A stretch of 64,000 bases of DNA, taken from Sphingomonas sp. LaA6.9 (lineage in GTDB: Bacteria; Pseudomonadota; Alphaproteobacteria; Sphingomonadales; Sphingomonadaceae). The position numbers and the translations under genes were made by a program. The DNA lies in contig NZ_JAKVIO010000015.1 in the NCBI RefSeq assembly GCF_022601895.1, forward strand, positions 21,667-85,666. Direction: 5' to 3'. Positions 1 through 8,619 of the stretch are shown in pieces (positions within the stretch are counted from its first letter, which is position 1; the number at the start of each line of letters is the position of its first letter). The notes below the pieces were generated by a model. That model saw only the letters and a program-made list of their open reading frames with translations. It had not been told where the DNA came from and made no database searches.

Positions 1-1259
1 ATCCGCTTTTCGAATCCACGCTCCACGGGGGTGTAATAGGTTTCGGGCCGCATTTCCTCGGGCCAGTAATTGTCGCCCGAAAAGCCCTGATCGGCGTCGT
101 GGTCATAGGCATAGTCCTTGCCATAACCGATCTGCTTCATGAGCTTGGTGGGCGCGTTGAGGATGTTCCTTGGCGGCATCAGCGAGCCCGTGTCGCGCGC
201 TGATTTCCATGCGGCCTTCTGTGCCTTGTAGACGGCGTTGGATTTGGGGGCAGTCGCGCAGTAGAGGCACGCCTGCACGATCGCGAGTTCACCTTCGGGC
301 GAGCCCAGAAATTCGTAAGCGTCCTTGGCGGCGAGGCACTGGACGAGCGCCTGCGGATCGGCGAGGCCGATATCTTCCGAGGCGAAGCGCACCAGCCGGC
401 GCAGCACGTAAAGCGGTTCCTCGCCCGCGGTCAGCATGCGCGCGAGATAGTAGAGCGCGGCTTGCGGGTCGGAACCGCGCAGCGATTTGTGGAGCGCCGA
501 GATGAGGTTGTAATGCCCCTCGCGGTCCTTGTCATAGACCGCCACGCGGCGATGCAGAAAGGCCGCGAGCCCCGCGGGATCGAGCGGATCGTCGATCTTC
601 ACCGAAAACAGCGTCTCGACCTGATTGAGCGCGAAGCGGCCATCGCCGTCGGCGCTCGCGATCAGTGCGGCGCGCGCATCGGGGGTGAGCGGGATCGGGC
701 GGTCCTCGAGCGTCTCGGCGCGCGCGAACAGCGTCTCGAGCGCCGCATTGTCGAGCCGGTTCAGGATCAGCACCTGCGCCCGGCTCAACAGCGCGGCGTT
801 GAGCTCGAAGCTGGGATTCTCGGTGGTCGCGCCGACGAGCGTGACGGTGCCGTCCTCGACATAGGGGAGGAAGCCGTCCTGCTGCGCGCGGTTGAAGCGG
901 TGGATCTCGTCCACGAACAGCAAGGTGCGGTGCCCCATGCGCCCATGTTCGCGCGCCTCGGCAAAGGCCTTTTTTAGGTCGGCGACGCCCGAGAACACCG
1001 CCGAGATCGCGACGAAGCGCAAGCCTACCGCATCCGCGAGCAGACGCGCGATCGTCGTCTTGCCCGTCCCCGGCGGCCCCCACAGGATGATCGACGAAAG
1101 GCGGCCCGCGGCGACCATGCGCCCGATCGCGCCCTCGGGGCCGGTGAGATGTTCCTGACCCACCACTTCCTCAAGCCGCTGCGGCCGCAAGCGGTCCGCA
1201 AGCGGGGCGTTGGCGTCGATAGCGGTCTCGGGTTCGTCGGGTGCGAAAAGGTCGGCCAT
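1..1259 (-). CDS. rarA: RarA (MgsA) replication-associated recombination ATPase, C-terminus cut by window edge
   Basis: AAA+ ATPase of the clamp-loader-like RarA/MgsA/WRNIP1 family, which acts at stalled replication forks. Reading the minus strand from the ATG at 1257-1259 gives MADLFAPDEP, then the Walker A stretch GPPGTGKTT, the Walker B/DEAH-like LLFVDEIHRFN and the sensor-1 region VGATTENPSFE, all diagnostic of RarA. The C-terminal MgsA domain runs to the window edge (readable to GFEKR at base 1), so only the last residues are missing. No neighbour on this strand is close enough to suggest an operon; the PadR gene on the other side is divergent. Confidence 0.95.
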   Translation of the reverse strand, partial: MADLFAPDEPETAIDANAPLADRLRPQRLEEVVGQEHLTGPEGAIGRMVAAGRLSSIILWGPPGTGKTTIARLLADAVGLRFVAISAVFSGVADLKKAFAEAREHGRMGHRTLLFVDEIHRFNRAQQDGFLPYVEDGTVTLVGATTENPSFELNAALLSRAQVLILNRLDNAALETLFARAETLEDRPIPLTPDARAALIASADGDGRFALNQVETLFSVKIDDPLDPAGLAAFLHRRVAVYDKDREGHYNLISALHKSLRGSDPQAALYYLARMLTAGEEPLYVLRRLVRFASEDIGLADPQALVQCLAAKDAYEFLGSPEGELAIVQACLYCATAPKSNAVYKAQKAAWKSARDTGSLMPPRNILNAPTKLMKQIGYGKDYAYDHDADQGFSGDNYWPEEMRPETYYTPVERGFEKR

Positions 1260-1317
1260 GCCGGCCTATCTAGGCGCGTGGCGCCAAAATGCACCAGCCC
1301 CTTGTGAAATTGCTATC

Positions 1318-1329
1318 AAGATATATCTT
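1318..1329. promoter_or_regulatory. Perfect 12-bp palindrome AAGATATATCTT upstream of the padR gene
   Basis: AAGATATATCTT is its own reverse complement and lies 35 bases before the PadR start codon. PadR regulators usually bind AT-rich dyads in their own promoters, so this is a candidate autoregulatory operator. The palindrome is seen; the binding is inferred. Confidence 0.6.
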
Positions 1330-1364
1330 AGACGCATCACGACTCACCATGAAGGAAATGGAAC

Positions 1365-1946
1365 ATGTTTATTTTGAACGCCGGGCGCGGCTGCGGGCCG
1401 CGGGGCTATCACGCGATGTGGGGGCACAGGGGCGGGGGCAAGCACGGCTGGGCCGAATGGTCGTTTGGCGGCGGTCGCGGCCGGCGGCGGATGTTCGAGG
1501 GCGGCGAACTGAAGCTCGTGCTGCTCAAGCTGATCGGCGATCAGCCGCGCCATGGCTATGACCTGATCCGCGAGATCGAGGAACTGACCAGCGGCGCCTA
1601 TGCGCCGAGCCCGGGCGTCATCTATCCGACGCTGACTCTGCTCGAAGACATGGCGCTGATCGACGAGGCCAAGAGCGAGGGCGTGAAGCGCTTGTTTTCG
1701 ATCACGCGTCCGGGGCGCGACTATCTGGATGAGCGCGCCGAGGAAGTGGAGGCATTGTTTGCGCGCCTGCGCGAGATCGGCGCGCAGCGCGCGCGCAGCG
1801 AGGCCGCACCCGTCCGTCGCGCGATGGGTAATCTGCGCTCGGTCCTGCAGAACCGGCTGGGGGAGGAGGATGCCGATGTCGATCTTCTCCACGGCATTGC
1901 CGCAATCATCGACGAGGCGGCGCAGAAGATCGAAAGGCTGAAATGA
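1365..1946 (+). CDS. PadR-family transcriptional regulator with Gly/His/Arg-rich N-terminus
   Basis: 193-residue PadR regulator. Residues 1-42 form a low-complexity tail rich in Gly, His, Trp and Arg. The PadR winged-helix follows from about residue 43, with the typical features LKLVLLKLIGDQPRHGYDLI, a PGVIYPTL recognition segment and a helical dimerisation tail. His/Gly-rich N-terminal tails in PadR proteins such as E. coli YqjI are linked to metal sensing, so metal responsiveness is possible but only inferred. The ATG is at 1365, 35 bases after a perfect palindrome. The stop overlaps the next start (ATGA), so the DUF2218 gene is translationally coupled. Confidence 0.9.
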   Translation: MFILNAGRGCGPRGYHAMWGHRGGGKHGWAEWSFGGGRGRRRMFEGGELKLVLLKLIGDQPRHGYDLIREIEELTSGAYAPSPGVIYPTLTLLEDMALIDEAKSEGVKRLFSITRPGRDYLDERAEEVEALFARLREIGAQRARSEAAPVRRAMGNLRSVLQNRLGEEDADVDLLHGIAAIIDEAAQKIERLK

Positions 1947-2236
1947 TGACGGCAAGCATGGCGCGCGTACCCACCACCAGCGGGAGCCGCTATCTGCAGC
2001 AGCTCTGCAAGCACTGGGCGCACAAGATGCCCGTGGAGTTCACGGCTGAGGCGGGGACGGTGAACTTCCCGAACGGCGCGGTGGCGACGATGACCGCCGA
2101 GCCTGAACATTTGCTGGTGACGCTGAGCGTTCCCGAGGAGAGCGACGCCGAGCGGATGCAGAAGGTTGTTGCGGAGCATCTCGACCGCTTCGCCTTTCGC
2201 GAAGCGCCGCTGAGTTTCAATTGGGTGCAGGTTTAG
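1943..2236 (+). CDS. DUF2218 family protein
   Basis: 97 residues matching the small DUF2218 family, with the conserved pattern of an early Tyr-hydroxyl stretch (GSRYLQQLCKHWAHK), a central strand with FPNGAVATMTAEP and a C-terminal DRFAFREAPLSFNW. The molecular function of DUF2218 is unknown; in other bacteria it often sits with siderophore or metal-related genes. It overlaps the PadR stop by four bases (ATGA), so both proteins are probably made from one mRNA, and the PadR protein may regulate it. Confidence 0.85.
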   Translation: MMTASMARVPTTSGSRYLQQLCKHWAHKMPVEFTAEAGTVNFPNGAVATMTAEPEHLLVTLSVPEESDAERMQKVVAEHLDRFAFREAPLSFNWVQV

Positions 2237-2270
2237 ATCGGATCGACATGCCCCAAGATCCCGTTGGGGA

Positions 2271-2348
2271 TGAGCTTGTCGAAGCCCTGTCCTTCGTTTT
2301 TCTCTCCCAAAGGGAAAAAGAGGGCTTCGACAGGCTCAGCCCGAGCGG
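2271..2348. repeat. Sphingomonad palindromic repeat, intergenic copy
   Basis: Inverted repeat with left arm TGAGCTTGTCGAAGCCCT (from 2271) and right arm AGGGCTTCGACAGGCTCAGC (from 2321), ending in CCGAGCGG. A smaller hairpin (TTTCTCTCCC / GGGAAAAAGA) sits in the loop. The same arm sequence recurs inside bkdB at 14727-14826. Here it lies between the DUF2218 gene and the convergent glycosyltransferase and may also work as a transcription barrier. Confidence 0.85.
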
Positions 2349-2373
2349 GCGGGGGGCACAGCCGAAAGCCTGA

Positions 2374-3555
2374 TCAGGGCACCGGGCTGGGGCGGGGCGG
2401 GCTGCTGCCTGCCTCGCGCTGGCGGATGACGCGCAGATAACCGTCGACCAGCGACTGGTTGACCGCGTCCCAGCCGTAGCGGTCGCTTGCCTGTTTGCCC
2501 GATTTTCCGGTCGCCGCCCGCGCGTCTGCATCTTCACAATAATGTTGAAGTGCATCGGCGAAGTCGGCGATTGCGCCGGGGCGCACGAGCCGGCCGGTGA
2601 CCCGGTCGGTGACAAGGCTTTCGCTTCCCGTCGCGCGCGCCGCGACTACCGGGAGCCCTGCAGCCATTGCCTCAAGGGTAACATTGCCAAAGGTTTCGGT
2701 AACCGACGGGTTGAACAGAAGGTCCATCGAGGCGACCGCGCGGCCCAGATCGGGGCCCGCCTGGAAACCCGCAAAAATGCCGTCGGGCAGCCGATCGGCG
2801 AACCATTGCCGAGCCGGGCCTTCGCCCACGATCAGCACGCGGTGCTTCACCCCGCGCCGCTTCAGCGCGTCGATCGCATCCGAAAAGACATCGAGCCCCT
2901 TTTCCATCACAAGGCGCCCGACAAAGCCGATGGCGACTTCGTCGTCTGCGATGCCCAACTCACGGCGCCACGCCAGATCGCGACGGTTCGGATTGAAGAT
3001 TTCCTGATCGATTCCGCGCGACCAGATGCCCACATCATAGTTCATCCGCTGATCGCGCAGCAATTGCGCCATCGAATCGGACGGCGCGAAGATTGCGTCG
3101 CAACGGCGGTAGAAGCGCCGCAGCCATGCGAGCGCCAGTGGCTCGAGAAAGGCGAGGCCGTAATACCGGAAATACGTCTCGAAGCGCGTGTGCACCGATG
3201 CGACCGCCGGCCGGTTCCATTTGCGCGCGAGCGAGACGGCGCTGTTGCTCATCACCTCCGGGCTCGAAACGTGAAAGATATTGGGGTTGAAGCGCTTGAT
3301 ATCACTCTTGACCGAGGGCGGCAGCATCAGCGGCGCCCGATATTCGGCGCGGCCCGGGATCGCCATCGAGGGGATGCTGACCAGATCACCGGTGGGCTCG
3401 AAAGCCGGTGTGTCGGTGGTCGGCGAATAGATGCGTACCTGCGCGCCCTGCCGCAGCAGATAGCCGACCAGCCGGTTCAGCGCCTGGTTGGCGCCGTCCC
3501 GTACGTAATTGTAATTGCCGCTGAACAGCGCGATGCGGAGATCGGTGACGTCCAT
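2374..3555 (-). CDS. Glycosyltransferase family 4 (GT-B fold)
   Basis: 393 residues from the ATG at 3553-3555 (MDVTDLRIALFSGNYN). An N-terminal GT4-type Rossmann domain has GANQALNRLVGYLLRQG. The C-terminal nucleotide-sugar domain has IGFVGRLVMEKGLDVF and the EX7E-type segment PSVTETFGNVTLEAMAAGLP, typical of GT4 retaining enzymes. The open frame extends further upstream to 3783, but that part lies under the ldcA gene and is a shadow. The similarity is to glycolipid-type mannosyl/glucosyltransferases of the MgtA/SqdX kind; donor and acceptor cannot be told from sequence. Confidence 0.9.
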   Translation of the reverse strand: MDVTDLRIALFSGNYNYVRDGANQALNRLVGYLLRQGAQVRIYSPTTDTPAFEPTGDLVSIPSMAIPGRAEYRAPLMLPPSVKSDIKRFNPNIFHVSSPEVMSNSAVSLARKWNRPAVASVHTRFETYFRYYGLAFLEPLALAWLRRFYRRCDAIFAPSDSMAQLLRDQRMNYDVGIWSRGIDQEIFNPNRRDLAWRRELGIADDEVAIGFVGRLVMEKGLDVFSDAIDALKRRGVKHRVLIVGEGPARQWFADRLPDGIFAGFQAGPDLGRAVASMDLLFNPSVTETFGNVTLEAMAAGLPVVAARATGSESLVTDRVTGRLVRPGAIADFADALQHYCEDADARAATGKSGKQASDRYGWDAVNQSLVDGYLRVIRQREAGSSPPRPSPVP

Positions 3556-3607
3556 AAGCGGCAAGCCGATAGCGGCTTGCGACGAAAATTGCCACTGGGA
3601 AGGGAGA

Positions 3608-4438
3608 TTACACCCCGCCGAAGGGAACCACCCGGTTTTCGGCATCATGGCCGATATCCGCTGTGCCCAGCAGTGGAATGCCCGAGACCGCACACCAATG
3701 GGCAACGATCTCCTCCACCTCGTAGCCGAAGGGACGGTCATTCTCGATGACGTCGCTGACTCGCCCGATCCGGATACCGGCAACGCGCCGGATTTCGGGG
3801 TTGCTCGTGATGTGAAAGAGCGTGCGGTCGATGCGATAGTGATGCTCGGACACTTCCTCGAGCATCATGACATGGTCGCTGAGGTCGGGCTGGAAGGGAG
3901 TGCCGATCAGGTTGCTCAGGATCGTCATGTTGAACGCGACCGCGCGTTCGCGGGCTGCATTGGGTTCAATCGCCCCGACCGAACGCTCGACCAGCCAGCT
4001 CAGCGCGCGATCGATCGCGGCATCGCCGCCCGCCCGGCGAATATCGGCGGGCATGGGGCCGTGCGCGACATGATCGAAGCCGGCGCCATAGAGCGCGCCG
4101 AGCAAGGTGCCAGCGTCCGAATAGCCAAGCCATTGCTTGGCGCGTGCCGTGTCGTTCAGGCGGGGCAGCGCTGCCTCGGCGATCCGGCACGATCCATAGC
4201 CCCCACGCGCGAACCAGATCGCATCGATTTCGGGATCGTTGGCCCAGGCGACAAAGGCGTCCGCGCGCGCCGCGTCATCCCCCGCGAAATGGCCATGGGT
4301 CAGAAAGCACTGCGGATGAAAGCGAATCTCGGGCGCAGATTCGCCGTACAGCGCCCGTGCGCGCGCGACGACGCGGTCGGCAACGTCCTCGTCGATGGGG
4401 CAGCTTGGCGCTACGACGCCGATCCGCGTGGTTTTCAT
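3608..4438 (-). CDS. ldcA: LD-carboxypeptidase (peptidase S66)
   Basis: Cytosolic serine peptidase that removes the terminal D-Ala from murein tetrapeptides during cell-wall recycling. From the ATG at 4436-4438 (MKTTRIGVVAPSCP) it is 276 residues long. Family signatures: FARGGYGS before the nucleophile, the nucleophile Ser in GYSDAG (about residue 107), Glu in MLEEVSEHHYR and the C-terminal His in GTADIGHD, a complete S66 triad. The frame stays open upstream to 4537, but that extension is only the translation of the palindromic repeat at 4485-4534. It is divergent from mpl, which uses its product, a strong functional link. Confidence 0.85.
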   Translation of the reverse strand: MKTTRIGVVAPSCPIDEDVADRVVARARALYGESAPEIRFHPQCFLTHGHFAGDDAARADAFVAWANDPEIDAIWFARGGYGSCRIAEAALPRLNDTARAKQWLGYSDAGTLLGALYGAGFDHVAHGPMPADIRRAGGDAAIDRALSWLVERSVGAIEPNAARERAVAFNMTILSNLIGTPFQPDLSDHVMMLEEVSEHHYRIDRTLFHITSNPEIRRVAGIRIGRVSDVIENDRPFGYEVEEIVAHWCAVSGIPLLGTADIGHDAENRVVPFGGV

Positions 4439-4484
4439 GGCACTCATCCCGCCCGGCTTGCCGATTGCATCAAAACCGTCAATA

Positions 4485-4534
4485 GAGCGCTTCCCGAAAA
4501 AGTGGGTACCGGTTTTTCGGTTCGGAAAGCGCTC
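4485..4534. repeat. Nested inverted repeat in the ldcA-mpl intergenic region
   Basis: Outer arms GAGCGCTT (4485-4492) and AAGCGCTC (4527-4534) enclose inner arms CCGAAAAA (4494-4501) and TTTTTCGG (4513-4520) around GTGGGTACCGG. It lies in the divergent ldcA-mpl promoter region. No second copy was noticed in this window. Confidence 0.75.
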
Positions 4535-4566
4535 CATCGAATCTTTGCTGGATCATCTTCCGAGCC

Positions 4567-4586
4567 GCTGCGTGGTACCACGCAGC
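4567..4586. promoter_or_regulatory. Perfect 20-bp palindrome 26 bases before mpl
   Basis: GCTGCGTGGTACCACGCAGC is fully self-complementary and ends 26 bases before the mpl start codon. It could be an operator or an mRNA 5' hairpin; nothing in the sequence decides between these. Confidence 0.5.
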
Positions 4587-4611
4587 TCGAAGTTGATCTA
4601 AGCCCGCGCCC

Positions 4612-6009
4612 ATGAACAAGACCAAAAGCTATTTCTTTTGCGGAATCGGGGGCAGCGGGATGCTGCCGCTCGCGAGCATCGTGCGCGCACAGGGGCATGA
4701 GGTGAAGGGCTCCGACCGCGCGCTCGATCAGGGGCGGACAGGCACCAAGTTCGACTATCTGCGTGCGCAGGGCATCGAACTTTTCCCGCAGGATGGCAGC
4801 GGCATGACGAGCGGCTTCCAGACGCTGGTCACCTCGGCCGCAGTCGAGGACACGATCCCCGACGTGATCAAGGCGCGCTCGCTGAGCGCCAAGGAATTGC
4901 GCCGCGCCGACCTGCTCGCCGAACAGTTCAACGCCGCGCCGACGAGCATCGGCGTCGCGGGCACCAGCGGCAAGTCGACCGTCACTGGCATGATCGGCTG
5001 GATCCTTCATGCGGTCGGGCGTCAGCCCACGGTGATGAACGGCGCGGTGATGAAGAATTTCGTGCGCGACGACGCCCCCTTCGCCAGCGCACTCGTCGGC
5101 GGCGACCAGTATTTCGTCAGCGAGATCGACGAGAGCGACGGATCGATCGCGCTGTTCGATCCGCGCATCGCGGTGCTCAACAATATCTCGCTCGACCACA
5201 AGTCGATGGAGGAGTTGCGCAGCCTGTTCGGCAACTTCATCGGCAAGGCCGAATGCACGGTGCTCAACCTCGACAACGACGAAGTCGCCAAGCTTGCCGC
5301 GATCCTGCCCGAGGAACGCGTGCTGAGCTTCGGCATCGACCGGCGCAACGCCTATCTGCGCGCCGAGGAACTTGTGGAGGCGCCCGACGGCATCAGCTTC
5401 ACCGCGATCGAGAAGGCCGACGGGACGCGCGTGCAGGTCTCGCTTGCGGTGCCCGGACGGCACAATGTTTCCAATGCGCTTGCAGCGCTCGGCGCGGTGC
5501 GCGCCTGTGGCGTGAGTCTTGCCCAGGCCGCCGACGCGCTTGCGGATTTTGCCGGACTGTCGCGGCGAATGGACGTCGTGGGCAGCGCGAGGGGCGTGAC
5601 CGTGATCGACGATTTCGGGCATAATCCCGACAAGATCGCAGCGACCCTCACCACGCTGCACGCCTTTCCGGGGCGGCTGCTCGTGCTGTTCCAGCCGCAT
5701 GGCTATGGCCCGCTCAAGGTGATGAAGGACGAGCTGATCGCGACCTTTGCCGAACATCTGGCCGCCGACGACGTGCTGATCATGCCCGACCCCGTCTATT
5801 ATGGCGGGACGACCGACCGCAGCGTCGGCACCGCCGACATTATCGCGGGGGTCAGGGCGCAGGCGCGTCATGCGGAACATGTCGCCGAACGCTTTGCGGC
5901 GGGCGCGCGGCTGGTGACGCTCGCCGAACGGGGCGACCGCATCATCATCATGGGCGCGCGCGACGATACGCTCAGCCAGTTCGCTGCCGAGGTGCTCGCC
6001 GCACTCTAG
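4612..6009 (+). CDS. mpl: UDP-N-acetylmuramate:L-Ala-gamma-D-Glu-meso-DAP ligase (Mpl)
   Basis: Mur-ligase family enzyme of 465 residues, close to the usual Mpl length. It reattaches recycled murein tripeptide to UDP-MurNAc. The N-terminal UDP-binding motif FFCGIGGSGMLPLA is followed by the ATP loop GTSGKST (residues 117-123), the central EIDESDGS and LNNISLDHK motifs, and a C-terminal domain with DDFGHNPDKI. MurC is the main alternative, but the KGSDRALDQG-type N-terminus and the divergent LD-carboxypeptidase gene, which makes its substrate, favour Mpl. The stop codon TAG is the first part of a palindromic repeat. Confidence 0.88.
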   Translation: MNKTKSYFFCGIGGSGMLPLASIVRAQGHEVKGSDRALDQGRTGTKFDYLRAQGIELFPQDGSGMTSGFQTLVTSAAVEDTIPDVIKARSLSAKELRRADLLAEQFNAAPTSIGVAGTSGKSTVTGMIGWILHAVGRQPTVMNGAVMKNFVRDDAPFASALVGGDQYFVSEIDESDGSIALFDPRIAVLNNISLDHKSMEELRSLFGNFIGKAECTVLNLDNDEVAKLAAILPEERVLSFGIDRRNAYLRAEELVEAPDGISFTAIEKADGTRVQVSLAVPGRHNVSNALAALGAVRACGVSLAQAADALADFAGLSRRMDVVGSARGVTVIDDFGHNPDKIAATLTTLHAFPGRLLVLFQPHGYGPLKVMKDELIATFAEHLAADDVLIMPDPVYYGGTTDRSVGTADIIAGVRAQARHAEHVAERFAAGARLVTLAERGDRIIIMGARDDTLSQFAAEVLAAL

Positions 6010-6057
6010 ACCTTGATCGTTTCGGGCTGAATCGGCCTGAAACGTGAATCAAGGTCT
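6008..6057. repeat. Palindromic intergenic repeat, family R1, copy 1 (overlaps the mpl stop codon)
   Basis: Arms AGACCTTGAT (6008-6017) and ATCAAGGTCT (6048-6057) flank inner arms CGTTTCGGGC / GGCCTGAAACG. Related copies are at 21282-21345, 21358-21405 and 37421-37470. The left arm starts within the TAG stop codon of mpl. As RNA it would fold into a long hairpin that could end or protect the mpl transcript. Confidence 0.85.
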
Positions 6058-6187
6058 CAACCGATCACGCTCTGGCCACGACCTGTCGTTCGTCGCTTGT
6101 TGTTGCCCCTTTGTCGAAATCGGGTGCAGCTTTGCTGCATCGGCACCGCTACGCGTGCGACAATAACGGAATTTCCGGAGATATGAT

Positions 6188-8338
6188 TTGCGCATCCACA
6201 CCTTGCTTGCCGCCGGCGCATCGCTGATCGCGGTATCGGCTCCCATGACATCCGCCCTCGCCAAAGACGCCGAGCAGCGCATCCAGGCCGCAAAGACCGC
6301 GGACAATCCGATGCTCAGGAAATGGACCGGCCCCTATGAGGGCGTGCCCCCCTGGAACGAGATGAAGTCCGAGCTTTTCCCCGGCGCGTTCACGTCGGCG
6401 ATGGACGAACTGCGCAAGGAAGTGCAGGCGGTGCGCGACAACCCGGCGCCCGCGACCTTCCAGAACGTCAACGAGGCAATGCAGCTCACCGGCGGCACGA
6501 TCGACCGGCTCTTCTCGCTCTGGGGCGTCCAGACCAACAACCAGGCCAATGCCGACGTCCAGGCGATCGACCGCGAATGGAGCCCGAAGATCGCGGCGTT
6601 CTACGACGAGCTGTTTCTCGACCCCAAGCTCTTCCAGCGGCACAAGACCGTCTATGACAAGCGCCATGCGCTTGGCCTGACCCCCGCGCAGATCCGCATC
6701 GTCGAACGCGACTATCAGAGCTTCGTCCGTCAGGGCGCGCTGCTGGATGCCGCGCAAAAGGCGAAGGTGTCCGATCTCAACCAGCAGCTGGCCACCGCCT
6801 ATTCCGATTTCAGCGCCAGGGTGCTGGCGGACGAGGAAAAGTGGATCGTCATCGAGGACAAGGCCGAACTCGCCGGGCTGCCCGACAGCTTCGTCGCGTC
6901 GCTGAAGGCGGCGGCTGATGAGCGCAAGCTGCCCGGCAAATGGGTAGTGGTGAACACGCGCTCCTCGGTCCAGCCGGTGCTGTCCAACGCCACCAGTCGC
7001 GCGCTGCGTGAGAAAGTCTGGCGCGCCTTCGTCAATCGCGGCGACAATGGCGATGCGAGCGACACCAATGCGACGATCGCGAACATCCTGAAGCTGCGCG
7101 TCGAGCGTGCGAAGCTGCTGGGGTTCAAGAACCACGCCTGGTACCGCATGGACGACACGATGGCGAAGGATCCCGCGCGCGCGATGGACCTGATGATGCG
7201 CGTCTGGCCCGCCGCGGTCGCGCGCGTCCAACAGGAAGTCGCCGACATGCAGGCGGTGGCCAATGCCGAAAAGGCGGGGCTCTCCATCGAGCCGTGGGAC
7301 TATCGCTTCTATGCCGAGAAGGTGCGCAAGGCGAAGTACGATCTCGATGAGGCCGAGATCAAACCCTATCTCGAACTCAACAACATGGTGAGCGCCGCAT
7401 TCTACGCCGCGGGCCGGCTCTATGATCTCGATTTCAAGGAGAACACCGGCGAAGTACCCGTGTTCAACCCCGATGTCCGCACTTTTGTCGTTACCGACCG
7501 GCGCAACGGGTCCAATGTCGGGCTGTTCTACCTCGACAATTTCGCGCGCAACGGCAAGCGTTCGGGCGCATGGATGACGACCTATCGCAGCCAGCAGGGG
7601 CTGGGCGGCGAGCGCAACGTGCTGGCGTCGAACAACAACAATTTCGTGAAGGGCGCGCCCGGCGAACCCGTGCTGATCAGCATCGATGATGCGTCCACGC
7701 TGTTCCACGAATTCGGGCACGCGATCCATAGCTTCCTGCAGGACGTCTATTATCCGGCGCTGAACGGTACGCCGCGCGATTTCGTCGAATATCCCAGCCA
7801 GGTGAACGAGAACTGGCTCCTCACCCGCGACGTGCTCGATCGCTATGCGAAGCACTACAAGACGGGTGAGCCGATGCCGCAGGCGCTGGTCGACAAGATC
7901 GAGAAGTCCTCGACCTTCAATCAGGGCTTCGCGACCGTCGAATATCTCTCCTCGGCGATCCTCGACATGAAGCTGCACGATCGCGACACGCCCGTCACCG
8001 ATCCCAGGGCGTTCGAAAAGGCGACGCTCGCCGAAATCGGCATGCCCAAGGAAATGGTGATGCGGCACCGCCTGCCGCAGTTCAACCACCTGTTCTCGTC
8101 CGACGCCTATTCGGCGGGCTATTACAGCTATCTCTGGTCCGAGACGATGGACGCCGACACCTGGGCCGCGTTCGAGGAAACGGGCAATGTCTGGGACAAG
8201 GCGACCGCCGACAGGTTCCGCAAGGTGCTGCTGTCGACGGGCAACGAAACCGACCGCGCCGAGGCCTATCGCGCCTTCCGCGGCCGCGATCCCGACGTGA
8301 AGGCGCTACTGAAGAAGCGTGGATTTCCAACCGGGTAA
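6188..8338 (+). CDS. Secreted M3-family zinc metallopeptidase (peptidyl-dipeptidase Dcp-like)
   Basis: 716 residues starting with TTG at 6188, chosen because GGAG at 6177-6180 lies seven bases before it and a signal peptide (MRIHTLLAAGASLIAVSAP...ALA) follows directly. The M3 catalytic domain has the zinc motif HEFGH at residues 507-511 with the following FLQDVYYPALNGT and NENW segments of peptidyl-dipeptidases and oligopeptidase A. The length fits Dcp. The export signal points to periplasmic peptide degradation. The upstream 178 bases hold repeat copy R1 and the probable promoter. Confidence 0.93.
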   Translation: MRIHTLLAAGASLIAVSAPMTSALAKDAEQRIQAAKTADNPMLRKWTGPYEGVPPWNEMKSELFPGAFTSAMDELRKEVQAVRDNPAPATFQNVNEAMQLTGGTIDRLFSLWGVQTNNQANADVQAIDREWSPKIAAFYDELFLDPKLFQRHKTVYDKRHALGLTPAQIRIVERDYQSFVRQGALLDAAQKAKVSDLNQQLATAYSDFSARVLADEEKWIVIEDKAELAGLPDSFVASLKAAADERKLPGKWVVVNTRSSVQPVLSNATSRALREKVWRAFVNRGDNGDASDTNATIANILKLRVERAKLLGFKNHAWYRMDDTMAKDPARAMDLMMRVWPAAVARVQQEVADMQAVANAEKAGLSIEPWDYRFYAEKVRKAKYDLDEAEIKPYLELNNMVSAAFYAAGRLYDLDFKENTGEVPVFNPDVRTFVVTDRRNGSNVGLFYLDNFARNGKRSGAWMTTYRSQQGLGGERNVLASNNNNFVKGAPGEPVLISIDDASTLFHEFGHAIHSFLQDVYYPALNGTPRDFVEYPSQVNENWLLTRDVLDRYAKHYKTGEPMPQALVDKIEKSSTFNQGFATVEYLSSAILDMKLHDRDTPVTDPRAFEKATLAEIGMPKEMVMRHRLPQFNHLFSSDAYSAGYYSYLWSETMDADTWAAFEETGNVWDKATADRFRKVLLSTGNETDRAEAYRAFRGRDPDVKALLKKRGFPTG

Positions 8339-8358
8339 CGCTTTGAAATAGGACGAGA

Positions 8359-8384
8359 GGCGGTGCGTAAGAATACGTACCGCC
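8359..8384 (+). terminator. Hairpin after the M3 peptidase gene (possible terminator)
   Basis: GGCGGTGCGTA (8359-8369), loop AGAA, TACGTACCGCC (8374-8384): an 11-bp stem with one G-T pair, 20 bases after the stop codon. No clear T-run follows, so intrinsic termination is uncertain. Confidence 0.5.
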
Positions 8385-8409
8385 TTCGCGCCATATCATC
8401 GGCATAATC

Positions 8410-8425
8410 GTTTCGAATTCGAAAC
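8410..8425. promoter_or_regulatory. Perfect 16-bp palindrome GTTTCGAATTCGAAAC in the autotransporter upstream region
   Basis: Self-complementary 16-mer about 195 bases before the autotransporter start, in the otherwise gene-free stretch 8339-8619. Possible operator; no other copy was noticed. Confidence 0.4.
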
Positions 8426-8470
8426 AATCGTTGCTGTCCGCGCGTTCTGCTGTTCAAAACGACCGATAGG

Positions 8471-8487
8471 GCTTTGTTTAACAAAGC
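8471..8487. promoter_or_regulatory. Inverted repeat GCTTTGTT-T-AACAAAGC upstream of the autotransporter
   Basis: An 8-bp perfect dyad with a one-base centre, about 130 bases before the autotransporter start. It may be an operator or an mRNA leader hairpin. Confidence 0.4.
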
Positions 8488-8619
8488 TTTGCTTGATATT
8501 CGTCAAGCACGCTGCCCTATCTTGTCCTTCGTCTTGAGTTAATCTCCCGTTCATCTGGCGAGTCGGTTCGGCGGATCCAAACCTGCCGGACGGTCCTTGC
8601 CGCGATCTGGGAGGCTATC

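Noticed and set aside
4439..4537. N-terminal extension of LdcA
   Set aside because: It is the translation of the intergenic palindrome (4485-4534), has no ribosome site, and LdcA proteins start near MKTTRIGVVAP.
6149..8089. 646-residue open frame antisense to the M3 peptidase
   Set aside because: The plus-strand gene has the HEFGH motif and a signal peptide; the antisense product has no family features and shadow-type composition.
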